A stretch of DNA of 64,000 nt, taken from the NCBI RefSeq assembly GCF_028898945.1, contig NZ_CP118607.1, positions 1,722,001 to 1,786,000 on the forward strand, read 5' to 3'. Numbering within the stretch: the stretch's first letter is position 1; every line of letters begins with the position of its first letter. This DNA is from Pseudomonas sp. PSKL.D1 (GTDB lineage: Bacteria; Pseudomonadota; Gammaproteobacteria; Pseudomonadales; Pseudomonadaceae). A program made the position numbers and the translations under genes. Under the pieces are notes generated by a model, which worked only from the letters and a program-made list of their open reading frames with translations, did no database searches and had not been told where the DNA came from. Positions 55,011 through 63,903 of the stretch are shown here, piece by piece.

Positions 55011-55448
55011 TCCGGCAGGCTCCTGATGCACATGGACTGCGATGAGCGGGCAATGCGCACGGGCTCGCCATCTCGTCGGTGCAGCGTTGGCATCACTGGG
55101 TTCTGGGCGCGGCGGCCGGATTGGACCGGCGTCGCGGGTTCTTGTGTATTTACGTTTCGATTAGTTTGTATACAAAACGTGAACACACAAAAGCGAGTTC
55201 CGTGCCAGACAGAGCAAGAGCGGTGATTAGTGGCTTTTTGAATCTAAGCTAGTTGCAGTGTAAGTTGATGAAAATAATCAAATATAAATTGACCGATCGA
55301 ACAGGTTTAAATTTTTAGTTGGTTATTAGTTGACTTTTTAGTCAGATTTAGTTGGCCGATATGTGTAACGCATTGGGGCGTTAGTTGAGTTAGTGCACAC
55401 AAAAATGGCACTTATGGTGACGTTTTTGTGTACAAAAAATAGGCAGCC
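55011..55448. other. AT-rich intergenic region with palindromic operator-like sites
   Basis: 438 bases without a gene, clearly more A/T-rich than the surroundings from ~55140 on. It contains TTTGTATACAAA, a perfect 12-bp palindrome at 55165-55176 and 155 bases upstream of the permease start. A related imperfect site TTTTTGTGTACAAAAA lies at 55423-55438. The region is the promoter area of the permease operon; such TTGTATACAA boxes are typical of GntR-type regulators, none of which is in this window. Confidence 0.6.
55165..55176. promoter_or_regulatory. TTTGTATACAAA palindromic operator candidate
   Basis: Perfect dyad centred at 55170/55171, upstream of the minus-strand permease gene. The form fits GntR/FadR-type operators; binding is inferred, not shown. 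Confidence 0.5.
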
Positions 55449-55886
55449 TCACTCCATCGGCGGCAATCGCCGCTTCACCGGCGACTTCTTGATGATCGCG
55501 GTGTTGGTTTCGGCCAGCACATTGATCCGGTCAAGCAACGTATCCAGTTGCTCCATCGAGCGCACATGCAGCCGGGCAATGAAACAATCTTCGCCCGTTA
55601 CCTTGTCGCATTCGGTGAATTCGGGAATGGCGATGATCTGCCGCTCCACCTCCTGCAACTGCCCCGGCAACGGGCGAATGCGCACAATCGCCTGCAACTG
55701 GTAGCCAAAACTGCGCGGGTCGACATCCACGGTGTAACCCCGCAACACGCCGCGTTCCTCCAGGCGGCGCAGGCGTTCACTCACGCTGGGCGCAGACAGG
55801 CCGCTGATCTGTGCCAGCGCCTTGAGCGAGCGGCGCGAGTCCTCCATCAGGGCGTTGATCAGCAGTTGGTCGATGGCATCGGTCAT
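55449..55886 (-). CDS. Lrp/AsnC family transcriptional regulator
   Basis: A 145-aa protein: N-terminal winged HTH (DQLLINALMEDSRRSLKALAQISGLSAPSVSERLRRLEERGVLRGY) and C-terminal RAM/AsnC ligand domain (ITGEDCFIARLHVRSMEQLDTLLD-like VTGEDCFIARLHVRS). Divergent from the EamA exporter gene with a 133-base gap, so it likely controls that exporter, perhaps in response to an amino acid. Confidence 0.92.
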   Translation of the reverse strand: MTDAIDQLLINALMEDSRRSLKALAQISGLSAPSVSERLRRLEERGVLRGYTVDVDPRSFGYQLQAIVRIRPLPGQLQEVERQIIAIPEFTECDKVTGEDCFIARLHVRSMEQLDTLLDRINVLAETNTAIIKKSPVKRRLPPME

Positions 55887-56019
55887 GGGTACCTCGTCAG
55901 GCGGATCAGTGGTTTTGCCTTGATAGTAAAGGCCAGATGGTCAACCCGCCTTTTTTATCCGCTGGAAGGGCGCCGTTGCGCCTGCGCATACTGTGAACAT
56001 CGTCAACGGGAGGTGTGAG

Positions 56020-56919
56020 ATGGACAATTCGTTGCGGCGCGGCTCGCTGGAAATGGTCGCCGCCATGTTGATTTCCGGGACCATCGGCTGGTTCGTGCTG
56101 GTGTCCGGGCAACCGGTGCTGGAGGTGGTGTTCTGGCGCTGCGTGTTTGGTACTGGCACCTTGCTGGTGATCTGCGCGGCATTCGGTTACCTCAAACCGG
56201 GCATGATCACCCGTACTGCCTTGCTCCTGGCGGTGGTCAGCGGGGTAGCCATCGTCGGCAACTGGGTACTGTTGTTTGCCTCGTACTCCCGGGCATCGAT
56301 TGCCATCGGCACGGCGGTGTACAACGTTCAGCCGTTCATGCTGGTGGGGCTGGCGGCAGTGTTTCTGGGCGAGAAAATCACCGTGGCCAAGCTGGCCTGG
56401 TTGAGCGTGGCGTTCATGGGCATGCTGGCGATCGTCAGTGCCCACGGTGCCGGGCAGGCCAGCGGTGAAGATTACCTGCTGGGCATTGGCCTGGCGTTGG
56501 GGGCTGCCTTTTTGTATGCCATCGCCGCGTTGATCATCAAGCGCCTGGCGGGTACGCCGCCGCACCTGATTGCCTTGATCCAGGTGGCCACGGGTGTGCT
56601 GCTGCTGGCGCCTTGGGTCAAGCTGGGTGGCCTGCCCGGGGAACCCGCGGCACTGGCCAGCCTGGTGACCCTGGGCATGGTCCACACGGGGCTGATGTAC
56701 GTGCTGCTGTACAGCGCGATCCAGCGCTTGCCCACAGCGTTGACCGGAGCGTTGTCGTTCATCTACCCCATTGCCGCGATCCTGGTCGACTGGGTGGCAT
56801 TCGGGCACAGGCTGGCGCTACTGCAATGGCTGGGCGTGGCGTTGATACTGCTGGCGGCGGCGGGTATGCAGCAGGGCTGGTGGTTCAGGCCTGTGCGGGC
56901 CCCTTCACGGGTAGGGTAG
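56020..56919 (+). CDS. EamA/DMT family transporter
   Basis: A 299-aa protein with ten hydrophobic helices arranged as two EamA repeats (first ~10-140, second ~155-290). Such carriers export amino acids or related metabolites. The start ATG 56020 has GGGAGG six bases upstream; a GTG nine codons earlier is unlikely. It is divergent from the Lrp-type regulator, a common exporter-regulator pairing. Confidence 0.88.
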   Translation: MDNSLRRGSLEMVAAMLISGTIGWFVLVSGQPVLEVVFWRCVFGTGTLLVICAAFGYLKPGMITRTALLLAVVSGVAIVGNWVLLFASYSRASIAIGTAVYNVQPFMLVGLAAVFLGEKITVAKLAWLSVAFMGMLAIVSAHGAGQASGEDYLLGIGLALGAAFLYAIAALIIKRLAGTPPHLIALIQVATGVLLLAPWVKLGGLPGEPAALASLVTLGMVHTGLMYVLLYSAIQRLPTALTGALSFIYPIAAILVDWVAFGHRLALLQWLGVALILLAAAGMQQGWWFRPVRAPSRVG

Positions 56920-56949
56920 AATGCCGCTTTTGCCAGCTTGCGACCCACC

Positions 56950-57876
56950 ATGACCTCACCCATCCAGACCCTGGGGCAACACCTGCTCACCGCCCTCGAC
57001 CCCGCCCCGCAAGAAACCCGCCGCCTGTTCCACGGCCGCGGGCGCTGCTGGCCGGGGCTGGAGCAGATCACCGTCGACTGGCTGCAAGGCGTGTTGTCGG
57101 TGGCGTTGTTCCGCGAGCCGCCCGAAGGGCAACTGGCCGAACTCGAAGCCATGCTGCGCGCACTGGCCGAGCGCCCCGAGTGGGCAGGCCAGGCCATCAT
57201 CATCCAGCACCGTTACCTGCCAGACAGCCCCGGCCAGTGGCTGCTGGGCGAGCCGTGCCAGCAGCGCGAAGTGGTGGAGGACGGCCTGACCTACCTGCTC
57301 GACCTGGGTGTGCGGCAGAACAATGGCCTGTTCCTCGACATGCGCTACGGGCGCAAGTGGGTGCGTGAACAGGCCGACGGCAAGCGGGTGCTCAACCTGT
57401 TTGCCTACACCTGCGGTTTTTCGGTGGCGGCCATTGCCGGCGGTGCCGAACAAGTGGTGAACCTGGACATGGCCAAGTCTGCGCTGAGCCGTGGCCGTGA
57501 CAACCACCGCCTCAATGGCCACGACGCCTCGCGCGTTGCCTACCTGGGGCATGAACTGTTCAAGTCGTGGGGCAAGGTGCGCAAGTATGGGCCGTATGAC
57601 CTGATCATCATCGACCCGCCCACGTTCCAGCGCGGCAGCTTTGTGTTGACGCAGGATTACGCAAAGATTTTGCGGCGCTTGCCGGAGCTGCTGTGTGCTG
57701 GCGGGACCGTGCTGGCGTGTGTGAATGACCCGGGGATCGGGCCGGAGTTTTTGATTGAGGGGATGGCGGAACAGGCGCCATCGCTGGCGTTTGTCGAGCG
57801 GTTGGAGAACCCGCCGGAGTTTCCGGATGTGGATGTGGCGGGGGGCTTGAAGGCGTTGGTGTTCCGGCAGAAATGA
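56950..57876 (+). CDS. Class I SAM-dependent methyltransferase (RlmI/RlmK-like)
   Basis: A 308-aa protein. The SAM site is VLNLFAYTCGFSVAAIAGGAEQVVNLDMA, with catalytic-type motif DLIIIDPPTFQRGSF. The pattern FLDMRYGR just before the SAM site is shared with the rRNA cytosine methyltransferases RlmI/RlmK, but the PUA domain is absent, so the substrate is undetermined. It lies 30 bases after the exporter gene. Confidence 0.82.
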   Translation: MTSPIQTLGQHLLTALDPAPQETRRLFHGRGRCWPGLEQITVDWLQGVLSVALFREPPEGQLAELEAMLRALAERPEWAGQAIIIQHRYLPDSPGQWLLGEPCQQREVVEDGLTYLLDLGVRQNNGLFLDMRYGRKWVREQADGKRVLNLFAYTCGFSVAAIAGGAEQVVNLDMAKSALSRGRDNHRLNGHDASRVAYLGHELFKSWGKVRKYGPYDLIIIDPPTFQRGSFVLTQDYAKILRRLPELLCAGGTVLACVNDPGIGPEFLIEGMAEQAPSLAFVERLENPPEFPDVDVAGGLKALVFRQK

Positions 57877-57888
57877 TGTTGCCTGTGC

Positions 57889-57967
57889 GGGCCCTATCGC
57901 GGATGAATCCGCTCCTACAAGGAAAGCGTATGACCTTGTAGGAGCGGATTTATCCGCGATAGGGCCG
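57889..57967. repeat. Inverted REP pair after the methyltransferase gene
   Basis: GGCCCTATCGCGGATGAATCC and GGATTTATCCGCGATAGGGCC face each other with arms of ~33 bases and one mismatch (GATG/TTTA core), with a ~12-base loop. Located between convergent genes. Confidence 0.92.
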
Positions 57968-57983
57968 GCCCTGCCTACATCAA

Positions 57984-58982
57984 TTACTGCCCGGTATAAA
58001 TCTGGTCAAACACCCCACCATCATTGAAGTGGGTCTTCTGCACGGTACGCCAGTCACCAAAGGTCTTCTCGACCGACAGGAATTCCACCTTCGGGAAACG
58101 GTCGGTGTACTTGGCCAGCACCGTGGCATCACGCGGGCGCAGGTAGTTCTGGGCGGCGATTTCCTGGGCTGCCGGCGACCACAGGTACTTCAGGTATTCC
58201 TCGGCCACGGCCTGGGTACCCTTCTTGGCCACCACCTTGTCCACCACGCTTACCGGCGGCTCGGCTTCGGCCGACACACTCGGGTAAACCACTTCGAACT
58301 GGTCGCGGCCAAACTCGCGGGCGATCATCTCGGCTTCGTTCTCGAAGGTCACCAGCACATCGCCAATCTGGTTGGTCATGAACGTGGTGGTGGCGGCGCG
58401 GCCACCGGTATCCAGTACCGGCGCCTGCTTGAACAGCTTGCCGACGAATTCGCGGGCCTTGGTTTCGTCGCCGCCTTGCTTGAGCACGTAACCCCAGGCC
58501 GACAGGTAGGTGTAGCGGCCATTACCCGAGGTTTTGGGGTTGGGCACGATCACCTGCACACCGTCCTTGAGCAGGTCGGGCCAATCCTTCAGGGCTTTAG
58601 GGTTGCCCTTGCGCACGATAAACACAGTGGCCGAGGTGAACGGCGCGCTGTTGTTCGGCAGGCGGGTTACCCAGTTGTCGGGCACCAACTTGCCGTTGTC
58701 GGCCAGGGCGTTGATGTCGGTGGCCATGTTCATGGTGATGACATCGGCCGGCAGGCCATCGATCACTGCGCGCGCCTGCTTGCTCGAGCCGCCAAACGAC
58801 ATCTGCACGTTGACCTTCTCGTTATGCTCGGCTTCCCAATGCTTCTGGAAGGCGCTGTTGTAGTCCTTGTAGAAGTCGCGCATCACGTCGTAGGACACGT
58901 TGAGCAGGGTGGGGGCCGCCTGGGCGAGGTTGCCGAGCGTCAGGCCTGCGGCGAGCAGCGAGGCAGTGAAGAGTTTTTTCAC
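57984..58982 (-). CDS. sbp: Sulfate/thiosulfate ABC transporter substrate-binding protein
   Basis: A 332-aa periplasmic binding protein with signal peptide (cleavage after NLAQA, residue ~22) and the family signatures LLNVSYDVMRDFYKDYN, VNVQMSFGGSSKQARAVIDGL, NPKTSGNGRYTYL and RDATVLAKY. It binds sulfate for the CysTWA permease, whose genes are not in the window, so this is an orphan binding-protein gene. Likely controlled by sulfur status; no operator identified. Confidence 0.92.
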   Translation of the reverse strand: MKKLFTASLLAAGLTLGNLAQAAPTLLNVSYDVMRDFYKDYNSAFQKHWEAEHNEKVNVQMSFGGSSKQARAVIDGLPADVITMNMATDINALADNGKLVPDNWVTRLPNNSAPFTSATVFIVRKGNPKALKDWPDLLKDGVQVIVPNPKTSGNGRYTYLSAWGYVLKQGGDETKAREFVGKLFKQAPVLDTGGRAATTTFMTNQIGDVLVTFENEAEMIAREFGRDQFEVVYPSVSAEAEPPVSVVDKVVAKKGTQAVAEEYLKYLWSPAAQEIAAQNYLRPRDATVLAKYTDRFPKVEFLSVEKTFGDWRTVQKTHFNDGGVFDQIYTGQ

Positions 58983-59074
58983 GATGCTTCCTTGTTGTAG
59001 TTCAAATGTTTGGCAATGTGCCAGCGACTATAGCGTTTGGTTCTTGGGCATTTAAAGACCAAATGGCTCTTTGC

Positions 59075-59899
59075 TTATTCGCTTTTCGGGAACAGCGCGT
59101 TGCCGCAACGCGAGCAGAACGCCGCCCCGTGTTCATGGCTCTTTTTGGCACAGGTCGGGCAGGGGTGCTGCAACTGTTCCCCGCGCATGGCATTGGCCAG
59201 TTCCGCCGTGAAAATCCCGGTAGGCACGGCAATGATCGAGTAACCGGTGATCATCACCAGCGACGACAGCACTTGCCCCAGTGGGGTCTTTGGCACGATG
59301 TCGCCGAAGCCCACCGTGGTCAGGGTAACGATGGCCCAGTAAATGCCTTTGGGGATGCTGGTAAAACCATGTTCCGGCCCTTCGATCACGTACATCAGCG
59401 TGCCGAACACCGTCACCAGGGTGGACACGCTGACCAGAAACACAATGATCTTCTGCTTGCTGCCGCGCAACGCGTCCAGCAGGTAATGCGCCTGCTTCAG
59501 GTAGGGGCTGAGCTTGAGCACGCGGAAAATGCGCAGCATCCGGATGACGCGGATGATCAGCAGGTACTGGGCGTCACTGTAGTACAGCGCAATGACGCCG
59601 GGCACGATCGCCAGCAGGTCGACCAGGCCGTAGAAACTGAAGGCATAGCGCAGCGGTTTGGGCGAGCAGTAAAGGCGTGTGAGGTACTCGACCAGGAAGA
59701 TCGCCGTAAAGCCCCATTCGATACCGGCGAGCAAACCCGCGTACCCCTGATGCACCTCGTCGATGCTGTCGAGGATCACGGTGACCAGGCTGGCGAGGAT
59801 GATCAGCAGCAGGATCTGGTCGAAGCGTCTTCCAGCCGGGGTGTCGGTCTGGAAGACGATGACGTAGAGCCGCTCGCGCAGGCTCGCAGGGTTGTTCAT
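59075..59899 (-). CDS. Voltage-gated potassium channel-like protein with C-terminal zinc ribbon
   Basis: A 274-aa six-helix ion channel subunit. S4 is arginine-rich (IIRVIRMLRIFRVLKLSP), and the pore has the potassium selectivity filter TLTTVGFGD before S6. The final ~30 residues form an unusual CPTCAKKSHEHGAAFCSRCG zinc-ribbon-like tail (CxxC-x13-CxxC). The cytoplasmic tail might sense metal or redox state or mediate tetramer contacts; this is inference. Confidence 0.85.
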   Translation of the reverse strand: MNNPASLRERLYVIVFQTDTPAGRRFDQILLLIILASLVTVILDSIDEVHQGYAGLLAGIEWGFTAIFLVEYLTRLYCSPKPLRYAFSFYGLVDLLAIVPGVIALYYSDAQYLLIIRVIRMLRIFRVLKLSPYLKQAHYLLDALRGSKQKIIVFLVSVSTLVTVFGTLMYVIEGPEHGFTSIPKGIYWAIVTLTTVGFGDIVPKTPLGQVLSSLVMITGYSIIAVPTGIFTAELANAMRGEQLQHPCPTCAKKSHEHGAAFCSRCGNALFPKSE

Positions 59900-59943
59900 A
59901 AGCGCGTTCCACTAGGCAATGGGCTGAGCCTAGGGTCTGGCTT

Positions 59944-60819
59944 TCAGCTGTGCAAGCGGGTGGCGTTGCTGCGTGGCAGTGGCCGCAGGTAGTTGCCCAG
60001 GTGCATCAGCCAGCAGGCCACCACGAACGGGGCGGTAAGCCCGGCCACCGGCAGCAGCTTGAACAGCGGTTGCAGCAGCAAGGCCAGGGCAATGGCCAGC
60101 AGCGTCACCCACGGGCGCTCACCCTGGCGGCTGAAGGCCAGGGCGGCGAGGGCGGCATTGAAGCCATACAGCCCCAGCCAGGCACCTTGGGCCTGGTCGA
60201 CAGCCAGCGCCACGCCACCGCCGATGGCCGAAGCGATCACCGCCCACAGGGCCGCGTACGGATTGGCGATCAGCATGCCGCTGATGATCAGCAGGCCGGC
60301 CAGGGGCTTGTCCAGCAGGAAGATCTGGCCAACGCCACGCAGCAAGGCATGCAACGGGTCGGCGGCGACAAAGCCGCTGCTGGCCGAAGGCTCGGCCAGT
60401 ACCAGCACGCCCCAGCCCAGCAGCACGAATGGTGCGGTGTACGCGATCAGCAGCTTGCCGCCGCGTTTGCGCCATTGGTGGGTGATGATGCTGGAGAGGC
60501 CGCCTGCTGCGATGATCAGGGGCGGCAGCATGGCCGACCAAGGCATCACGGCGCAGATCAGGATGCCGATCAGCACGCCGTTGTAGCAGTACAGGCCAGC
60601 TTGGCGGTCGGCGCGGTCGTAACCACGGCGCTGGGCCGTGAGCAGGCCGGCCAGGGCACCGAGCAGGGCGCCGCCGACCAGGTCGGGCGCGGTCAGCAGG
60701 ATGGCCAGCAGGCAGCACAGGCCGCACAGGGGGTTGCGCAGCAGCAGCACCTGGCTGAAGCCGTTGAGTAACGCCGTGGCCCAGTCGGGGCACGGGTTGA
60801 CGAAATTTTTGGTGTACAT
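59944..60819 (-). CDS. Urea transporter
   Basis: A 291-aa polytopic protein of the urea transporter (UT) family. Recognised from SQVLLLRNPLCGLCCLLAILL, GLYCYNGVLIGILICAVM and the duplicated half GLYGFNAALAALAFSRQ. It carries out channel-like passage of urea across the inner membrane. No urease genes are present in the window. Confidence 0.85.
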   Translation of the reverse strand: MYTKNFVNPCPDWATALLNGFSQVLLLRNPLCGLCCLLAILLTAPDLVGGALLGALAGLLTAQRRGYDRADRQAGLYCYNGVLIGILICAVMPWSAMLPPLIIAAGGLSSIITHQWRKRGGKLLIAYTAPFVLLGWGVLVLAEPSASSGFVAADPLHALLRGVGQIFLLDKPLAGLLIISGMLIANPYAALWAVIASAIGGGVALAVDQAQGAWLGLYGFNAALAALAFSRQGERPWVTLLAIALALLLQPLFKLLPVAGLTAPFVVACWLMHLGNYLRPLPRSNATRLHS

Positions 60820-60902
60820 GGGGCAGTCAGTGAGGTGGATGGGGCGCGGTGGGCCTCTTTGGGCCTCGGGTTTTCCGCGGGTTTGAAGGGTTGTGTAACG
60901 CC

Positions 60903-60975
60903 TGTAGGAGCGGATTTATCCGCGATGCAGATGGCACCGGCTTTGCCGGTGATCGCGGCTAAAGCCGCTCCTACA
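60903..60975. repeat. Mixed REP pair upstream of the urea transporter
   Basis: A TGTAGGAGCGGATTTATCCGCG element faces a CGCGGCTAAAGCCGCTCCTACA element, that is, one of each REP sequence variant, with the hairpin CACCGGCTTTGCCGGTG between them. It lies 18 bases from the 3' end of pyk. Confidence 0.9.
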
Positions 60976-60992
60976 AGGTAACGCGACGCGGT

Positions 60993-62408
60993 TTAGACCA
61001 AGGTCTCGATCCGCAGCGTGTTAGTCGACCCCGGCTGCCCAAACGGCACACCCGCAGTGATCAGCAAGGTGTCCCCCCGGCTGGCCATGCCCTGCGCCTG
61101 GGCAATTTCCAGTGCAGTGGAAACCACCTCGTCCACCTGGCGCAGGCGGTCGTTGACCACCGAGTGCACGCCCCAGGTCACGCTCAGGCGGCGGGCAGTG
61201 CGCAGGTTTGGCGTCAGGTTGAGGATTGGCGCACGCGGGCGTTCACGCGCCGCACGCAGGGTCGAAGCCCCCGACTCGCTGTAGTTCACCAGCACCGCCA
61301 CCGGCAGGATGCCGCTGATGCGGCGGATGGCGCAGCTGATGGCGTCCGATACGGTGGCTTCGGCTTTTGGCCGGCCAACGTCGAGCTGGGCCTGGTAGTC
61401 CGGGCCATTTTCCACCTGGCGGATGATCTTGCTCATCATCTGTACGGCTTCCAGCGGGTAGTCGCCCGAGGCGGTCTCGGCCGACAGCATCACCGCATCG
61501 GCACCTTCGGCCACGGCGTTGGCCACGTCGGTGACTTCGGCGCGGGTCGGCGCTGGCGAGAAGCGCATCGATTCGAGCATCTGGGTGGCCACTACCACCG
61601 GTTTGCCCAGCTGGCGGCAGGTGCCGATGATGCGCTTCTGGATTTGCGGCACGCTCTCGGCCGGCACTTCCACGCCCAGGTCACCACGGGCCACCATGAT
61701 GGCGTCGGACAGCTCGGCAATGGCTTGCAGTTGCTCGACGGCCGAGGGCTTCTCGATCTTGGCCATCAAATAGGCGCGGTCGCCAATCAGCTGGCGGGCC
61801 TCGACGATGTCTTCAGGGCGCTGCACGAACGACAGGGCAACCCAGTCCACGCCCAGCTCCAGGCCAAAGGCCAGGTCACGGCGGTCTTTTTCGGTCAGCG
61901 GGGAGAGGTCGAGCACGGCCTGGGGCACGTTCACGCCTTTGCGGTCGGACAGCTCACCGCCGTTCAGCACGGTAGTGTCGATGGCGTCAGCGTGCTTGGC
62001 GGTTACCCGCAGGCGCAGGCGGCCGTCGTCCACCAGCAGGTCCATGCCCGGCTCCAGCGCGGCGATGATTTCCGGGTGGGGCAGGTTGACCCGCTCGCTG
62101 TTGCCCGGCGTCGTGTCCAGGTCCAGGCGCAATGCCTGCCCACGTTGCAGTTGCACCTTGCCTTCGGCCAGGCGGCCGACGCGCAGCTTCGGCCCCTGCA
62201 GGTCCATGAGGATGCCGAGCGGGTAGTTCAACTGCTGCTCGACTTCGCGGATCCACTGGTAACGCAGGGCGTGGTCGGCGTGCTCACCATGGCTGAAGTT
62301 GAGGCGGAAGATGTTCACGCCGGCTTCCACCAGTTGGCGGATGTCGTCTTTGCCTTTGATCGCTGGGCCGAGGGTGGCGAGGATCTTTACTTTTTTATCA
62401 GGCGTCAT
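60993..62408 (-). CDS. pyk: Pyruvate kinase
   Basis: A 471-aa glycolytic enzyme converting phosphoenolpyruvate and ADP to pyruvate and ATP. ILATLGPA, NIFRLNFSHG, the catalytic lysine segment LMAKIEKPSAVEQL, MVARGDLGVEVP, and the C-terminal regulatory-type domain are all present. It overlaps the end of the glycerate kinase-type gene by 4 bases, forming a unit that takes glycerate to pyruvate, as in the ttu/glx clusters of Pseudomonas. Confidence 0.94.
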   Translation of the reverse strand: MTPDKKVKILATLGPAIKGKDDIRQLVEAGVNIFRLNFSHGEHADHALRYQWIREVEQQLNYPLGILMDLQGPKLRVGRLAEGKVQLQRGQALRLDLDTTPGNSERVNLPHPEIIAALEPGMDLLVDDGRLRLRVTAKHADAIDTTVLNGGELSDRKGVNVPQAVLDLSPLTEKDRRDLAFGLELGVDWVALSFVQRPEDIVEARQLIGDRAYLMAKIEKPSAVEQLQAIAELSDAIMVARGDLGVEVPAESVPQIQKRIIGTCRQLGKPVVVATQMLESMRFSPAPTRAEVTDVANAVAEGADAVMLSAETASGDYPLEAVQMMSKIIRQVENGPDYQAQLDVGRPKAEATVSDAISCAIRRISGILPVAVLVNYSESGASTLRAARERPRAPILNLTPNLRTARRLSVTWGVHSVVNDRLRQVDEVVSTALEIAQAQGMASRGDTLLITAGVPFGQPGSTNTLRIETLV

Positions 62409-63679
62409 GATTGGGCAGTCTCGAGAATCAGGATGGCGCGGAAGTCGTTGACGTTGGTGCGGGTCGGTTCGGTGACGATCAGCGCGTCGAGCGCGGCGAA
62501 GTAGCCGTAGCCGTTGTTGTTGTCCAGCTCGTCACTGGCCGACAGGCCCAAGGCCTCGGCGCGGGCGTAGCTGGCCGGCGTCATGAAGGCGCCGGCGTTT
62601 TCTTCCGAGCCGTCGATGCCGTCGGTATCACCGGCCAAGGCGTACACGCCAGGCAGGCCCTTGAGGCTTTCGGTGAGGCTCAGCAGGAACTCTGCGTTGC
62701 GCCCGCCACGGCCATTGCCGCGCACGGTCACGGTGGTTTCGCCGCCGGAGAGGATCACGCAGGGCGCCTTCAGTGGCTGGCCGTGCTGCACGATCTGCCG
62801 GGTGATGCCGGCATGCACCTTGGCCACTTCGCGCGATTCGCCTTCCAGGTCGCCGAGGATCAGCGGGCTGAAGCCGGCCTGGCGGGCTTTGACGGCAGCG
62901 GCTTCCAGCGACTGCTGAGGTTTGGCGATCAGCTGGAAGTGGCTGCGGGCCAGTGCCGGGTCGTCGGCCTTGACGGTTTCGGAAGCCGGGTTGTTGAGCC
63001 AGTCGATGACGGCTTTGGGGGCTTCAATGTTGTAGCGCTTGAGAATGGCCAACGCGTCGGCCGAGGTGCTCGGGTCGGCCACGGTGGGGCCGGAGGCGAT
63101 GACCGTGGCCAGGTCGCCCGGTACGTCCGATATCGCATAGGTGTAGACGGTGGCCGGCCAGCAGGCCTTGGCCAGGCGGCCGCCCTTGATCGCCGAGAGG
63201 TGCTTGCGCACGCAGTTCATCTCGCCGATGGTGGCGCCTGATTTCAAAAGCGCTTTGTTGATCTGCTGCTTGTCGGCCAGGGTCAGGCCTTCAGCGGGCA
63301 GGGCCAGCAGGGCAGAGCCACCGCCGGACAGCAGGAAGATGACGCGGTCGTCTTCGCTCAGGTTGCTGACCAGGTCGAGCACGCGCTTGGCCACGGCCAG
63401 GCCGGCGGCATCGGGGACCGGGTGGGCGGCTTCGACCACCTCGATCTTCTGGCAGTTGGCGCCGTGGCCGTAGCGGGTCACGACCAGCCCGGAGACGTCG
63501 CCCTGCCAGCATTTTTCGACCACTTCGGCCATGGCGGCGGCGGCTTTGCCGGCACCGATGACGATCACCCGGCCGCTACGGTCGGCGGGCAGGTAGGGTT
63601 CGAGGACTTGACGCGGGTGGGCGGCAGCGATGGCTGTGTCGAACAGCTCGCGGAGAAGTTTTTGCGGATCGACCGACAT
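62405..63679 (-). CDS. ttuD: Glycerate kinase / hydroxypyruvate reductase (TtuD, MOFRL family)
   Basis: A 424-aa protein of the DUF4147/MOFRL family annotated as hydroxypyruvate reductase TtuD or glycerate 2-kinase. VIGAGKAAAAMAEVVE and FLLSGGGSALL belong to the N-domain, and the C-terminal MOFRL domain has GRGGRNAEFLLSL and GDTDGIDGSEENAGA. Biochemistry of relatives favours glycerate 2-kinase activity. It lies between glxR and pyk, consistent with tartronate semialdehyde to glycerate to glycolysis. GGGAG precedes ATG 63679. Confidence 0.9.
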   Translation of the reverse strand: MSVDPQKLLRELFDTAIAAAHPRQVLEPYLPADRSGRVIVIGAGKAAAAMAEVVEKCWQGDVSGLVVTRYGHGANCQKIEVVEAAHPVPDAAGLAVAKRVLDLVSNLSEDDRVIFLLSGGGSALLALPAEGLTLADKQQINKALLKSGATIGEMNCVRKHLSAIKGGRLAKACWPATVYTYAISDVPGDLATVIASGPTVADPSTSADALAILKRYNIEAPKAVIDWLNNPASETVKADDPALARSHFQLIAKPQQSLEAAAVKARQAGFSPLILGDLEGESREVAKVHAGITRQIVQHGQPLKAPCVILSGGETTVTVRGNGRGGRNAEFLLSLTESLKGLPGVYALAGDTDGIDGSEENAGAFMTPASYARAEALGLSASDELDNNNGYGYFAALDALIVTEPTRTNVNDFRAILILETAQS

Positions 63680-63715
63680 GGCAGGCTCCCAGAATTATTG
63701 TTGTTCTGCACAATC

Positions 63716-63760
63716 AAAAACGCCCCTGGAACTGCCTCCGTGCAGGCCGAACCAGGGGCG
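63716..63760 (-). terminator. Rho-independent terminator downstream of glxR
   Basis: On the minus strand CGCCCCTGG and CCAGGGGCG form a 9-bp stem across a 22-base loop (itself able to pair CTGC/GCAG), followed by TTTTT. It ends glxR transcription and implies a separate promoter for ttuD-pyk or read-through. Confidence 0.75.
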
Positions 63761-63832
63761 GGTGTTGCTCGGGTTCACCGTTGAGCCTGTGGTCGCAGGT
63801 TCAGCGGTGTTGGCCGCATCGCGGCGGTCCGA

Positions 63833-63894
63833 CGTTTCGGTGAACCCGCTCCTACAGGGGTAGCGTGTAGGAGCGGATTTATCCGCGAGAGGCC
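63833..63894. repeat. REP pair between glxR and ttuD
   Basis: GGTGAACCCGCTCCTACA and TGTAGGAGCGGATTTATCCGCG face each other with a ~9-base loop; the left arm is a diverged copy. It lies in the 224-base gap between glxR and ttuD. Confidence 0.8.
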
Positions 63895-63903
63895 GGTACA
63901 GGC

